This document shows positions 25,141-37,960 of a stretch of DNA of 64,000 nt, in pieces. Each line of letters starts with the position of its first letter. Positions within the stretch are counted from its first letter, which is position 1. Position numbers and translations under genes: made by a program. The notes below the pieces were generated by a model. That model ran no database searches, was not told where the DNA came from, and saw only the letters and a list, made by a program, of their open reading frames with translations. This DNA is from Sanghuangporus weigelae. Its lineage: Eukaryota > Basidiomycota > Agaricomycetes > Hymenochaetales > Hymenochaetaceae. The DNA lies in NCBI GenBank assembly GCA_033182465.1, contig CP137330.1, positions 124,001-188,000 on the forward strand, given 5' to 3'.

Positions 25141-27063
25141 ATCCAAGATGATTTTCGGTGGACATGGGTTGCTGAACGCATTTATAGCTAGGTACCAGTG
25201 ACACAGGAGACTAGTAGCTCATCTCAGTGGATGTGAGAACATCTGGAAACGACTGCTGCGCGTTCGTTGCATTCGAAACCATCAGAATGGCTCGTGTAGA
25301 ACATATATTAATAAGGTTGGATCGAGCTGAGGACAGAGCAATCATGGAAAGCCTCTCAGCTCGATGGAGGAGGGCTATGTCATCAACATGGCGAAAAATA
25401 AAGGCTTCCTAATTGAGCTACAAGATGATCTTTCTCCCGGACGTTTCCGAGATTCGCGTCGAGCCAAGATCGTGGTCCTTCCTCATCCACCACCGCTTCC
25501 CTGCTATTCATGCAATTAGAACTCTCTTGAATGTCATCGTCATTTGAGATGATCCTATATCGAGATGCGGGAACTTGTGCTGAGGCTGGTGAGAAGTGGG
25601 ACGTGTTACAATCAGCCGATTCAATTCAACCGAGAAGAAGCGCTGGATGGAAAAGGACGGTAAGGATACAGGCTCAGTTGTCTGTGAAGTCGTGCGGTCG
25701 CAGTGAGCTTCTCGCACCTTGTTCGAATTTTTGATCCAGTTGGAAATTCATTGGCAGGGGCCCAAAAACGAGTATCCTTGTCGGACTTGAGGTCATTTGG
25801 ATTGGTTCGACGAAGACGTTTCCTATGCAATCTCATTTGCCTGATCGACGAGGCTATCTGGATTCATGGTCCTCAGCTTGTAGTTTGAACCGCCGCATAT
25901 CATTTCCCAGTACTAGTGCCCTGCCCAGTGTCAGAGTCCACGGGAATGATCACGAATGTTCTTTTTACTTATTCAAAGTCATCTCTGTGGTGGCAGAGAA
26001 CCTTACTGTTTCATTGCGTGCTAGTGGATATTCATGAAATTTGAGCATTGCTCGTTTCCATGTCTTCGGCCAATGATTTGAAGGTTCAAGCAAATGAAGT
26101 ACAGCATCTAGGATGGTGCATGGGTACAAGTCAGAGCTCAATTCCAGCCGAGACGAGTGACCTCGCAGATGGGAACAGCCATCAAAGCTGAACTTGCTGC
26201 CTGACTGCGGCAAAGGAGATTCGCATGCGACGTCATCTCAAAATGCATCATATCCAGCCAAATTCAAGCTTGTAGAGCAAGTGTATTTGGAACCAAGAGA
26301 CGACAGCTCATCGTAGAAATCGTACCACAGGTTGGCCTGTTCGAGTCGACTGAGAACGATCCTCGGCTGTGCTTCGAGATGACAGCGAGGTGTTGACAAA
26401 AGATCGCTGAGATGCTGAACAAAGATCTTTCGATATAAAGTGAGCGATATGGTTTTGTCTTTATGCTCTTAGGAACTCAAGAAGAATTCAACTATAGCAG
26501 CATGTCGATGAGCTCTTTGCTGGACTCGATGTTCTGGAAATTCAGCGAATGCTTGGAATTCGTAAGATGTGCAACAAGTACTTCCATCAAGCGAAGCCGA
26601 CAAACGATGTGCAGTCTGACTTTCTCATCTCAGCTCCAGAGTCTGTAGAGAAAAGTTGATCTCTTTCATGTCTATTGGCTTCGTTTTGCATCACCGTCCT
26701 TTTCGTAGGCATGTGTTACCTTTCGTCATAGTGTTGCCAGTCTTCGTTGCATTCCAGTACTCCATAGATCAATGAAATTTATTGAACCACAACAAGCAAC
26801 TGAAATCCAGCAGATAAGAGCGGAACAAGACATAAATTACGGTGCACGATGCCAGCCGACACTCATTAACTATGGTAACATAAACAGAGCACCAAAGCGT
26901 ATCCCACGACCCGAGCATCCATAACTAGACTGATCCAAATGAGTCACTGTCAATGGCCTCCGTCCATCTAACTAAGTGATGGACAAAATGAGCGCAGACG
27001 ATGGACACGTAGCAATTTCGCGTCAGGCTGGAGCCGGTAACGATGAAGTATAGCTGCCATGCA
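25141..27063. repeat. Spacer Y, copy 1 (promoter side of copy F)
   Basis: Matches 32773-34655 closely, including a recurring minus-strand frame (25717-25508 and 33361-33137) with SFSIQRFFSVELNRLIV. The two versions differ by small insertions, so coding is doubtful. It carries a TATA-like box at 25180-25188 for copy F. Near 27030 it switches abruptly to X-type flanking sequence. Confidence 0.7.
25180..25188 (-). promoter_or_regulatory. TATA-like box of copy F
   Basis: Minus strand GCTATAAAT, about 40 bp upstream of ATG 25140, at the position conserved among the array genes. Confidence 0.55.
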
Positions 27064-28771
27064 TCAAACTGAACCTTCGGTTCCAGTACTTCGTTCAAGT
27101 CCAGTGCCTTGTTCGTTAACCGCATCATTCTTATAGGTGCCGCAATAAGTCAGGAGATCCACAAATCAAAGTCAACGACGCACCTCGCCAAAATCAATTT
27201 CACTGACACTATTTGCTGGTGTATAGTTAGTTCCGACATTAGCACCTCTCTCTCCAGCCTCTTTCAGATCTATCAACATCTGACTTCCCAAAATGCAGAG
27301 AAGAGTCGGACTTCCCGCTGCATTCAGGACATCTGCAGTGAGAGGACTGATTTCTACGAGGACATAGCTCACAATCTGACAAACAGAGCAGAAAATGACG
27401 CTTCGGAAGGTCAGACGGGAACAAACATAGCCTCCAATTCACTTACAAGCCGTAGTATATGACCTGGTCCTCGATGAGAATACGGACCAAATGGAAGCCC
27501 TTAAATCCGGATGATAACTTCCAGAATTCTGCTGCCTTGTAGAGCGCGAGGACCAGCAGGATCATTCCGTACGCCATGAGCGCCAGCCTGCGATGGATCA
27601 GAAAAAGCCTTACACAAGTAACCCTTGCTTACCACGAAACCATGAACCATGTCCGTGGAGGATTCCTATTTATTACGCAAATTGTCATTCCCTCCACAGG
27701 ACTGCCTACGGCAACTGAGAAGCGTTCAATTCAATGAAGGAATGTAAGGTCAACGGACGCATTACCTCCATCGATTAAACCGCCATAAATGAGAATGCTG
27801 AGGCCGATGCATGCTTCCAACCCAAGGAGGACCTTGAGAACGATGGACAACCTCTTATCTATGAAACATCAGAACAAGGCAACATCTCATGAAGGACGAT
27901 GCTCACTCTGATGGAAGAGAGCCAGGACACGAATGAGTAGGATATCTGTTTATCACAGCAATCCATCAACTGCATCAATCCTAGTTCGCCTACTTACAGT
28001 CAATTAGTATAATAGTGACCAGATCTATCTCTCGCATGAGCATGAGCGAAATGCCAATTATTATGTCGAGCTACGTACTGCCCAATCCGATGGTCCAATA
28101 TGAAACCCGACCTAGGTCCTCTTGTTATTCAAAAATCAAATCCTCGGAGAGAACACATACAACTGGGCAGATAGATATCTTGACTTCAGAGGCCATAGCA
28201 CTCATAATGAATGCACGCACCTCGCAAGACTCTCTGTAAATAAGTTGACTGATAAAACCTAGGCTTCAGAGCCGAATCTTGCATAAATCGTAGGCCTTAC
28301 GAGTTATGACGGGAACGGTGGAAAGAATCCCGATATAGCGATTCTATGCCAAGATGAGAAGCAGTCCATTCTGTAGGTGAAGTCATTACTTACTGCGAAA
28401 TATATTATACTAATAGAGTTGCGCGGGTTCGGCTTCCACTTTCGATTAGATCATGAAGCTTGAATTGGATCGATGGAAGTCACCCAGAAGTACCTAACCT
28501 AAATTTGATAAGGACGTAGGCACAGAGATATAAAAAGTAGATTACCTCCTTGTCGAAAGTAATAACTGTGCATCACCATAGTAATAAGTCTAATTATCGA
28601 AGACATATTTGCGCTTTACATACTGGAATAGTAGACCAAGACAGTTGCGAGAGCAACAGCGAAGTACTGGCCGGTCGTGAGCACTGAGACGGTCAACCGG
28701 ACAACACTCGGATCAACTGGTTCAGTATCCGAACGAGTTTTCAGAGAGTTAGAGAAGTCGAGGAGAGTCAT
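27064..28771 (-). CDS. DUF6533-domain multi-pass membrane protein, copy G (array type I, mosaic 3' end)
   Basis: Start at ATG 28771 (MTLLDFSNSLKTRSDTE); the TATA-like box at 28812-28820 rules out the upstream frame. Exon 1 28771-28624 is 148 nt. The tail exon encodes DVLNAAGSPTLLCILGSQ, LIDLKEAGERGAN and SVSEIDFGE. The final exon 27129-27064 (66 nt) begins NDAVNEQGTGLERSTG and ends EGSV-stop. By position G corresponds to E and I, yet its 3' end is of the 66-nt kind found in F, H and J, whereas E and I have 48 nt. The switch lies near 27030 in the 3' flank, so the end of G was probably replaced by conversion or crossing-over. Exons before the tail resemble E and I. Function unknown. Confidence 0.82.
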
Positions 28772-30193
28772 TTCCAAGATGATGTTCCAGTGGATGCAAG
28801 CTGCGGCAGACATTTATACCCGGATATAAGAGAAGTCTAGCATAGGGATGTAATAACAATTGGCAATATATAGTTGTTGCATTCGAGGCGACCGGCGCAT
28901 CCCATGTAGTATGCGGCTAGGCATCTGTCACAGCAGATTGGAGCGCTGCATCAGTTTAAGTTTGTTCCGATGACTGGCATTACGGTGGAAAGCAAGGGTG
29001 GCAATGATTGGCGACCTGATTATATCATTTCACATCCTAGTTCCGAGGCTTCTATGGGAGATGACGATAGCTTTCCTACGGGGTAGAATCGACGGCCGTG
29101 CAGAAGCTGAAAGCCCGTATTGTCAGTGACGTAACGAAAAAGAGTCTGATCCTTAGCGTGTGATGTGGTGTTGAAGCAAGGCGTGATCTTCGGACTTACC
29201 CGACCAATCCCGGCATCCCAGACTCCAATCGCCGGTGTTTGTTCTTCTCTTCCGCGGCCGCAATGCAAGTCAAACCTCAGGCTGAAATATAGACAAGCAT
29301 GATAAGCTCCCCGATCAACGCAGAGCAACTCAGAAGGGTCGTCATTGTACACATACCTTCATCTGGCGGAGAAGGATTGCGGACTGCGGCAATCTTGATG
29401 GAAAAACATGGCGAAGGCATAGGCTCAATTGTCAGGTAAAGATATGAAATAAGGCAATCGCAGTGAGCATTGGGCAACTTATTTTATCTTGTTTGATTGT
29501 CTGATGTGGCGATTCGACACTAGGGCTGTATGTCAACCTCGAGAGACCTTGAAACTTCATGGTGCATTGGTTTGAAACATTCACTATGTCTGGCAATACA
29601 ACGTATTCATTCTGAAATGGTCTGAGTCGACCCATATAATTACCACACCTCATTTCCTAGCGCTCTGCCTTTGGATCAAAATCTCGGGCGAAAATAATTC
29701 CCGACGTACTCTTTATAAAGATCTATTCAAAACTATCCGTGACAGACGGAACTATTGGAGCGACGAATCGTGATTTCATGATGTTTCGTTGTGGTGCTAG
29801 TGGGAATTCCTGGAGATTGAATGTCACTACATCACGTCGAATGGATACAATGCGACTTACATATAAGAACGGTAAGATAGATATGAATCCCGATGCTTGA
29901 TACCTGCCGAGTACCCGACAAGTACCCGGCAACTGACGAAAAAACAAACACACTCTGGCAGATTAGGGTATTCAACCACCTTTGGCCGTACACAATGCAA
30001 TCATACAAAGTCCTGCAACACTGATCAATACAATATTTACCTTCACTCCCTCTCATTCCTCAGACCAAACGAGTCTGCGTGATTGCCGCTTGACGCTCAC
30101 CCCTACGCATCATACTAAGCCTTCTACTTCCGTGCTTCGCTCTTCAGTTGCATTGGTCTGATGCATACCATGACATCTCAGAAGGTCAACACT
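28772..30193. repeat. Spacer X, copy 2
   Basis: Counterpart of 21119-22462 and 36356-37549, with the landmark cacgtcgaatggat at 29833. Short frames recur with drift; no convincing gene. Confidence 0.7.
28812..28820 (-). promoter_or_regulatory. TATA-like box of copy G
   Basis: Minus strand GGTATAAAT, about 41 bp before ATG 28771. Confidence 0.55.
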
Positions 30194-30575
30194 CTAAAGT
30201 GATTGATGCACTTCGTCGATGTCGATGTCACTGACGCTCCTCAATGGAAAGCTCGTAACACCTTTTTCACGCCGTTCCCCGGCATTTTTCAGATTGACCG
30301 AGATCCGACCTCCAAGGATGCACAGAACTGTTATTTCCAGGATAGCGCTGGACAAGTTGTTGCCCACATCTTCGAGGTCAACCCCACATATCATGATCAC
30401 CGGTCCGGTCGGCTGGACCTTTCTCTCCAGCTTCCTTTGGACCAATTATAAGCTGTCTGCCAGGAATCGTGATATTACATTGCCTCTCGTAGCACTCGGT
30501 AGGGATGTAACTAATTCAATAAACTCAATATTACTGGTTGCAGTGATTGTAGAGGTGGGGCAGAAATTGGCGCTT
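30194..30575 (-). pseudogene. DUF6533 tail remnant in spacer X, copy 2
   Basis: Degenerate last-exon sequence with VLCILGGRISVNLKNAGERR and SVSDIDIDEV (30445-30194), preceded upstream by a weaker tail-like piece around 30420-30575. Orthologous by position to 22463-22925 and 37555-37960. No other DUF6533 exons accompany it. Confidence 0.65.
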
Positions 30576-31049
30576 GATTTTGAAATCCTCCAATACTGAG
30601 ATAGTCTCCGCAAGATCAACTGATGCATCTGCCATGACAGTTTTCGCTAGTCAGACGAAGAATGCATCTAGTGTTTCCATACATACTTATACATCTGCGG
30701 ATCGACTGATTGAAGATATTCAAGCCTCCAACGTCAACAGAGCTCGCACAGCAGGACATCCTTGTCGCATTCACTCATAGAATACACCCTGTCAAAGTAC
30801 AACAAACAGAGATAATGGAATAAATACGAACAGAACCGACAAATGATGGCGCTCGATACCAGCCGAACATACGATAAATACACAAACAGTGCAACATGCA
30901 ACCTCTGAACACGAAAGGATGCCCCAGCCCATTCCGAGACGCAAACAATTGGACAGCTCCTAGCCTATTGCTACCATGCCACCCTCGCTCGCTCGCGCCA
31001 ACCCAAAGGCCAGACGACGCCGAAGCGAACGAACTATAGCACCCACGGC
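30576..31049. repeat. Spacer X, copy 2: 3' flank of copy H
   Basis: Matches 22926-23420 and 37961-38428. No gene recognised. Confidence 0.6.
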
Positions 31050-32772
31050 TCAAACCGGACCTTCGGTTCCAGTGCTTCGTCCGAGTCCAGTGGCTTGTTC
31101 GTGGACCGCATCATTCTTGTAGGTGCCACGATAAGTCAAGAGATCTACAAGTCAAAGTAAATGACGCACCTCGCCGAAGTCGATTTCACTGACACTATTT
31201 TTTGGCGTATAGTTCGTTCCGCCATTCGCACCTCTCTCTCCGGCCTCCTTCAGATTGATCAAGAGTTGACCACCCAGGATGCAGAGAAGCGTCGGACTTC
31301 CTGCTGCGCCCAGGACATCTGCAGCAAAAGGACTGATTTCATCGATGCTATCGTTCAGAATCTGACAAACAGAGCAGAAAATGATACTTCGGCCGGTTAG
31401 ACGCGAAAAAAATGAAATAGTTTCTAGTTCACTTACAAGCTGTAGTATATGACCTGGTCCTGGATGAGAACACGAACTAGATGGAAGCCCTTAAATCCCG
31501 ACGACAGCTTCCAGTATTCTGCTGCCTTGTAGAGTGCGAGGACCAGCAGAACCATTCCGTACGCCATCGGCACCAACCTGCAATGGATGAGAGAAGCCTT
31601 ACACAAGTACTCTGCGCTTACCATGAAACGATGTCAAGTATCCGAGGAGGAAGCCTGCTTTCTCCGCAAACTGTCATTCCCTCTGCAAGGCTGCCAACAG
31701 AGACTGGAAAGCGCTCAGTTCAATGAAGACATGTAAGGTCAACAAACGCATTACCTCCCTGGAATACACTGCCATAAATGAGAATGCTGAGGCCGATGCA
31801 TGCATCCAAGCCAAGTAGGACATTGAGAGCGATGGAAAGCCTCTTGTCTTTTAAACATCAGGATAGGGCAGCATCTCATGATGGGCGATGCTCACCCCGG
31901 TGGAACAGTGCCGAAACACGAATGAGCAGAATGTCTGTTTATTATGGCAATTCATCAGCTGCATCAACTCTAGTTCGTTCACTTACAGTCAATTAGTAAA
32001 ACAGTGATCAGAGCTACCATTCGGATGAGCGTGATGCCAATTATTATGCAAAGCTACGTACTGGCCAATCCGACGGTCCAATATGAAAATCGACCTAGGT
32101 TCTCTTGTTATTTAAAATCAAATCCTCGGAGAGAACACATACAACTAGGAAGATTGATCTGAATTTCAGACCTCATAGCACTAGTAATGAACGCACGCAC
32201 CTCGCAAGACTCTCTGTAAACAGGTTGTCTGATAAATTCTTAGGTTTCAGAGTCGAATTTCCTGTAGGATAAATTGTATGCCCTACAAGTTATGTTGCAA
32301 ATAGCTGAAAGTATCCCGATGAACCGGTTCTATGCCATGATGAGAAGCAGTCCATTCCGTAGCGCGATTGTCACCTACTGCAAAGTATATAATGCTAACA
32401 GAGCTGCGCGGGTTCGGCTTCCATTTTTTATTAGAGTATAAAGATTGAAGATGATTGATGATTTTCACCCAGAAGTACCTAATCTTTCAAAATAACTTGA
32501 TAAGGATGTGAGCTCAAAGATAGTATACTCTCGATTGGTTACCTCCTTATCCAAAGTGATAGCTGCGTATCGGCAGATGATGATGCGTCACTAGTCATCA
32601 GAGACCAACTGGCACAGTGCTTACTGGAATGATAGACTAAGACAGTTGCGAGAGCAACAGAGAAGTATTGGACGGTCGTGATCTCCGAAACGAACAACCG
32701 GACAACACTTGGATCGATCGGCTCAGCATCCGAACGGGCTTTCAAAGCGCTAGAGAAGTCGAGGATAGTCAT
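31050..32772 (-). CDS. DUF6533-domain multi-pass membrane protein, copy H (array type II)
   Basis: Start at ATG 32772 (MTILDFSSALKARSDAE); exon 1 32772-32625 is 148 nt and contains YFSVALATVLVYHS. Downstream it reads LVPMAYGMVLLVLALYKAAEY, SGFKGFHLVRVLIQDQVIYY, then the tail SPTLLCILGGQLLINLKEAG and GANGGTNYTP. The conserved last intron joins the final exon 31115-31050 (66 nt), beginning NDAVHEQATGLGRSTG and ending GPV-stop. Intron 1 matches copy F and not the type I copies. A frame running unspliced through the last intron would stop at 31152. Function unknown. Confidence 0.84.
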
Positions 32773-34655
32773 TTCCAAGATGATTTCAAGTGGATGCGAG
32801 TCGCTGAACGCATTTATATCTAGGTACTAGATACCAAGAAGTCGAGCACCTCATCTCAGTGGATGTGAGAACATCTGGAAACGACTACTGCGCGTTCGTT
32901 CCATTCAAGACCGTCATAATGGCTCGCGTAGAACATACATGAATAAGGTTGGATCGAGCTGAGGACAGAGCAATCATGGAAAGCCCCTCAGCTCGATGGA
33001 GGAGGGCTATGTCATCAACATGGCGAAAAATAAAGGCTTCCTAATTGAGCTACAAGATGATCTTTCTCCCGGACGTTTCCGAGATTCGCGTCGAGCCAAG
33101 ATCGTGGTCCTTCCTCATCCACCGCTTCCACGCTATTCAGGCAATTAGAACTCTCTTGAATGTCATCGTCATTTGAGATGATCCTATATCGAGATGCGGG
33201 AACTCGTGCTGAGGCTGGTGAGAAGTGGGACGTGTTACAATCAGCCGATTCAATTCAACCGAAAAGAAGCGCTGGATGGAAAAGGACGATAAAGATACAG
33301 GCTCAGTTGTCACGGAAAGAAGGCAGTCTGAAGTCGTGCGGTCGCAGTGAGCTTCTCGCACCTTGTTCGAATTTTTGATCCAGTTGGAAATTCAATGGCA
33401 GGTGCCCAAAACGAGTATCCTTGTCGGACTTGAGATCGATTGAATTGGTTCGACCAAGATGTTCCCGATGAAGCCTCATTTGCCTTATAGACGAGGGTAT
33501 CTGGTCTGGACTCGTAGTTCTGAACTAGCCTGAACTGCCGCGTCTCATTTTCCAGTGACCTGCTCGGTGTCAGAGTCCGCGGGAAGGATCATGAACGATT
33601 TTTTTATTATACTTATTCAAAGTCACCTCTGCGGTGGCAGAGAACCTTGGTATTTTATCGCGTGCTAGTGAGTATTCATGAGATTCGAGTATTGCTAGTT
33701 TCCATGTATTTGGCCAGTGATGTGAAGGTCTGAGTAGATGAAGTTCAGCATCTAGGACGGTACATGGGTCAGAGCTCAATTCCAGCCGAGACGAGTGACC
33801 TTGCAGATGGGAACAGCCATCAAAGCTGAAAATGCTGCCTGACTGCGACAAAGGAGGTTCACATGCGACGTCATCTCAAAACACATCACAGCCAGTCAAA
33901 TCCAAGCTCGTAGAGCAAGTGTATTTGGAACCAAGAGACGTCAGCAAGAATCACCGTAAAAATTGTACCACAGTCTGGCCTGTCCAAGTCGACTGAACAC
34001 GACCCTTGTCTGTTTCGAGATGACGGAAGCGTGTTGACAATGATCGCTGAGGTACTGAACCAGGATCTTTCGATATAAGGTGAGTGATATGGTTTTGTCT
34101 TTATACACTTCGGAGCTCAATAAGAATTTAACTACAGTAGCATGTCGATGAGCTCTATGCTGGACTCGATACTCCGGAATTACTAGGGATATTTGAAATT
34201 CAGTAGATGTGCATCGAGTGCGTTCGATCTGTGGAACAGGCAAACGACCTGCAGTCTAGTTTTCTCAACTCAGTTCCAGAGTCCGTAGAGAAACGCCGGA
34301 CACTCTTGTGTCTATTGGCTTCGTCTTGCATGACTGTCCTTTTCGTGGGCATATACTTCCTTTCGTTATGATTATTGCCAGTCTCCGTCGCATTCTAGCA
34401 TTCCAAAGATCAACGAAATCTATGGAACCACAACAAGCAACTGAAATCCAGTAGAAAAGAGCGGAACACGACATAAATTACGATGCACGATACCAGCCGA
34501 ACACTGGTAACATAAACAGAGCACCAAAGCGTATCTCACGACCCGGGTATCGATAACTAGACTGGTCCAAACGCGTCACTATCAATGGTCTCCACCCATC
34601 TAAACTAGGTGATAGACGAGACGAGCGCAGACGCAGGACACGTAACAATTTCGCA
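32773..34655. repeat. Spacer Y, copy 2
   Basis: Near-identical over long stretches to 25141-27030, for example around 32860-33130 against 25220-25500. This indicates a recent duplication. No gene recognised. Confidence 0.75.
32812..32820 (-). promoter_or_regulatory. TATA-like box of copy H
   Basis: Minus strand GATATAAAT, about 40 bp before ATG 32772. Confidence 0.55.
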
Positions 34656-36355
34656 TCAGACTGAACTTTCGCGTCCAGTGTTTCGTTCGTCAACCGCGCC
34701 GTTCTGATACGTATCGCAATAAGTCAGGAGGTCCACAATCCAAAATAAATGATGCACCTCGCCGAAGTCGATGTCACTGACCCCCGACGGCGTGTAGTTC
34801 GTTCCACCATTCGCACCTCTCTCTCCGGCCTCCTTCAAATTGATCAGGAGCTGTCCTCCCAAAATGCAGAGAAGAGTCGGACTTCCCGCCGCGAACAGAA
34901 CATCTGCAGCGAAAGGACTCATGTCTGCCATACTATCGAATACAATCCTACAAACAGAGCAGAAAATGACGCTTTCGGTCGGTCAGACGCGAAGAAAAAG
35001 GCAGATTCAAATTCACTTACAAGCCATAGTATATGACCTGGTCCTGGATGAGAACACGAACCAAATGGAAGCCCTTAAATCCAGATGTCAGCTTCCAGTA
35101 TTCTGCTGCCTTGTAGAGCGCGAGGACCAGCAGAATCATTCCGTACACCATCGGCGCCAGCCTGTAATGGATCAGAGAAATCATTACACAAAACTCTGTA
35201 CTTACCATGAAAGAGTGAACAGTTTCCGTGCAGGATTCCTGTTTGATCCGCAAAATGTCATTCCCTCCTCAAGAATGCCAATGGCGACTGATAAGCGCTC
35301 AGTTCAATGAAGGTATGCAAGGTCAACAAACGCATTACCTCCTTCGAATAGAATGCCATAAATGAGAATGCCGAGGTCGATGCACGCTTCCAAGCAAAGA
35401 AGGACCTTGAGAGTGACGGCCAACCTCTTGTCTATGAAACATCAGGACAACGCGATATCTCATGAAGGGCGATGCTCACCCTGGTGGAACAGTGCCGAAA
35501 CACGAATGAGTAGAATGTCTGTTTATTACAGCAATTCATCGGCTGCATCAACTCTGGTTTGCCCACGTACAGTCAATGAGTAAAATAGTGATTAGATCTA
35601 CCATTCGGATGAGCGTGGTGCCGATTATTATGTCAAGCTACGCACTGGCCAAATAGATGGTCCAAACTGAAAACCGACCTAGGTCCTCATGTTATCTAAA
35701 AATCATATCCTCGGAGAGAACACATACAACTGAGCAGATAGATATCTTGATTTCAGAGGCCATAGCACTCATGATGAATGCACGCACCTCGCAAGACTCT
35801 GTGTTAACAGGTTGACTGATTAACTCCTAGTCTTCAGAGCCGAAACTTCAAGTGGGATAGATTGCAGGACTTACCAGTTGCCGAAAGTAGGCCGATGTAT
35901 CGATTCTACGCAACGATGAGAAGCAGTCCATTCTGTAGGTGCAAATATCACTTACTGCAAAATATATTATGCTGACAGAGCTGCGCGGTTTCGGCTTTCA
36001 TTTACGATTAGATCACGAAGTTCGAGGTTGATTGATGAAATTCACCCAGAAGTACCGAACCTAAAAAGAATGATCTGATAAGGACTAAGGACGTAGGCAC
36101 AGAGATGCTATTCCGAAAGTAGATTACCTCCTTGTCGAAAGTAATAACTGTGCATCACCAAATTGTAAGACGTCTAATCATGAAAGACATATTAGCATAG
36201 TACATACTCGAATGGTAGACTAAGACGGTGGCGAGAGCAACAGCGAAGTATTGGGCGGTCATGTCCTCCGATACGAATAACCGAACAACACTTGGATCGT
36301 CTTGTTCAGTATCCGAACGGGTTTCCAAAGCGATAGAGAAGTCGAGGAGTGTCAT
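34656..36355 (-). CDS. DUF6533-domain multi-pass membrane protein, copy I (array type I)
   Basis: Start at ATG 36355 (MTLLDFSIALETRSDTE); exon 1 36355-36208 is 148 nt. Reads on through LAPMVYGMILLVLALYKAAEY and HLVRVLIQDQVIYY. The tail exon has DVLFAAGSPTLLCILGGQ, LLINLKEAGERGAN and SDIDFGE. The final exon 34703-34656 (48 nt) encodes NGAVDERNTGRESSV, almost identical to copy E. In this copy the last intron happens to have no in-frame stop, so the frame also runs unspliced to the same terminus; the other copies show that it is an intron. Function unknown. Confidence 0.84.
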
Positions 36356-37549
36356 TTCCAAGATGATTTTTTTCCAGTGGATGCGGGCCGCGGGAAATTT
36401 ATACCTGGATAGACAAAAAGTTTAGTAATAACAATTGTTTGCTGCATGTCACAGCTTGAGCGCCGCATCAGTCTGTTTCAGTTTGGAATGCCACAGTAGA
36501 GTACTGGCTATCTGCGACCTGATACATTCTAGTCTCCTCCAAAACCCTCTGTGGAAGCACGGCATTTCCAGTGACATAACGAAAAGAGTACAACCCTTGT
36601 GGCGTTGAATCGAGGCACGATCTTCGGACTTACCCGACCAATCAAAATCACCGGCATCTTGAAACCGAAATCACTCTCCATGGGTCCGGTCCAGACTCCA
36701 TTATGGCTGCACGTGTTCCTCTCTACCGCGGCCACAATGCAAGTCAAACCTCAGGCTGAAATATAGACAAGCGTGTCAAGCTCCCTCAATCAACGCAGCG
36801 CAACTCAGAAGGGTCGTCATTGTACACATACCTTCATCCGACGGAGAAGGGTTGCGGACTGCGGTAATTTGGTGGGAAAATATGGCAAAGGCATAGGCTC
36901 GATTGTAAGTAAAAGATGGTGATGTGAAATAAGCCAGTCGCAGTGAGGATCGGGCAACTTATTTTACCTTGTTCGATTTTCTGATGTGGCAGTTCGACAC
37001 TAGCGCTGTCTGTTACCCTCGAGAGACTTTGAAATGGTCTGAGTCGTACCATTGAATTACCGCATATCATATCCCAGTTCTCTGCCTTTGGATCAAAATC
37101 TTGGGCGAAAACAATTGCCAACGTACTCTTCAAAAAGACCTATTCAAAACGTGGTGGAGCTATCGGAGCGACGAATCGTGATTTCATGTTGTTTCGTTGC
37201 GGTTCTATTGGGAATTCCTGAAGATCGAATGTCACTATAGCACGTCGAATGGATGCAATATGCCTTACATATAAGGATGGTAAGATACATATGCATGATA
37301 CTGATGAAGAAACAAGCACACCTTGGCAGATAAGGTAATCCAACGACCTTCAATCGTAGACAATGCAATCATATATGAAGTCCCGCACAATAGTTGCCTT
37401 TACACCTCTCATTAGGCCTCAGACCGAACGAGTCTATGCGACTGACGCTTGAGGCTAACCTCTACGCATCAAAATGAGCCTTCTAGTTCTATACTTCGTT
37501 CTTCATCTGCATTGTACATACCATGATAACTCAGAAGTTCAAATATCTA
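36356..37549. repeat. Spacer X, copy 3
   Basis: Shorter version of spacer X with the landmark cacgtcgaatggat at 37241. No gene recognised. Confidence 0.68.
36397..36405 (-). promoter_or_regulatory. TATA-like box of copy I
   Basis: Minus strand GGTATAAAT, about 42 bp before ATG 36355. Confidence 0.55.
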
Positions 37550-37960
37550 AAGTAGATGGCGCATCTTATCGTTATTATTGGCGCTCCTCGGTGGGGAGCT
37601 GGTTACACTATTCACACGCCGCTCCCCGGTGCCCTTCAATTTGATTGAGGTCTGATCTCCAGGAATGCAGAGAAGTGTTGTATTTCCTGGGCGTTCAGGA
37701 ACTTGCAATGAGACAGCTGGCCTTTTTCCAGGATAACGCTGGACAAGAACTTATCGCACATATTTTCGAGGTCGACGCCACATATCTTGATCACCAGCGT
37801 GTAACCGGTCTACTTTTCTCTCCAGTTCCCTTGCGATCAATAAGAAGCTGTCTGCCACGGATCATGGTATTACATTGCCTCTTGTAGCACTCGGCAGGGA
37901 TGTAACTAATCCAATAAACTCAATATTTCTTGTTGCGGTGGGTCAGAGGCTTGATTTTGA
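37550..37960 (-). pseudogene. DUF6533 tail remnant in spacer X, copy 3
   Basis: Third and most decayed copy of the remnant at 22463-22925 and 30194-30575. It is recognised mainly by nucleotide similarity to those two (for example cgccgctccccggtgcccttcaa against the corresponding stretches at about 22547 and 30270). No continuous reading frame remains. Confidence 0.55.

Larger units (their letters stand above)
19423..27063. repeat. Higher-order tandem repeat, unit 1 (E-X-F-Y)
   Basis: First of three tandem units of about 7.6 kb, each holding a type I DUF6533 gene, spacer X, a type II gene and spacer Y. It is aligned with unit 2 by gene order, by last-exon positions (E 19423, G 27064, I 34656) and by spacer landmarks. 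The unit length here is 7641 bp. Confidence 0.85.
27064..34655. repeat. Higher-order tandem repeat, unit 2 (G-X-H-Y)
   Basis: Second tandem unit, 7592 bp, with the same gene and spacer order as unit 1. Its left boundary is a chimeric junction (see copy G). Confidence 0.85.

Noticed and set aside
25141-25146. Start of copy F at 25146 (and similarly 32778 for H, 36361 for I)
   Set aside because: Those codons are TTG. The ATG two codons later gives the N-terminus shared by all array copies.
25508-25717. Recurring minus-strand frame in spacer Y (also at 33137-33361) as a small gene
   Set aside because: The two versions differ by small insertions and have no exon or motif support; repetition is explained by the segmental duplication.
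34656-34931. Apparent stop-loss giving copy I a longer C-terminus
   Set aside because: The extra residues correspond to the last intron, which happens to lack a stop here. Comparison with seven other copies shows that the same final exon is used.
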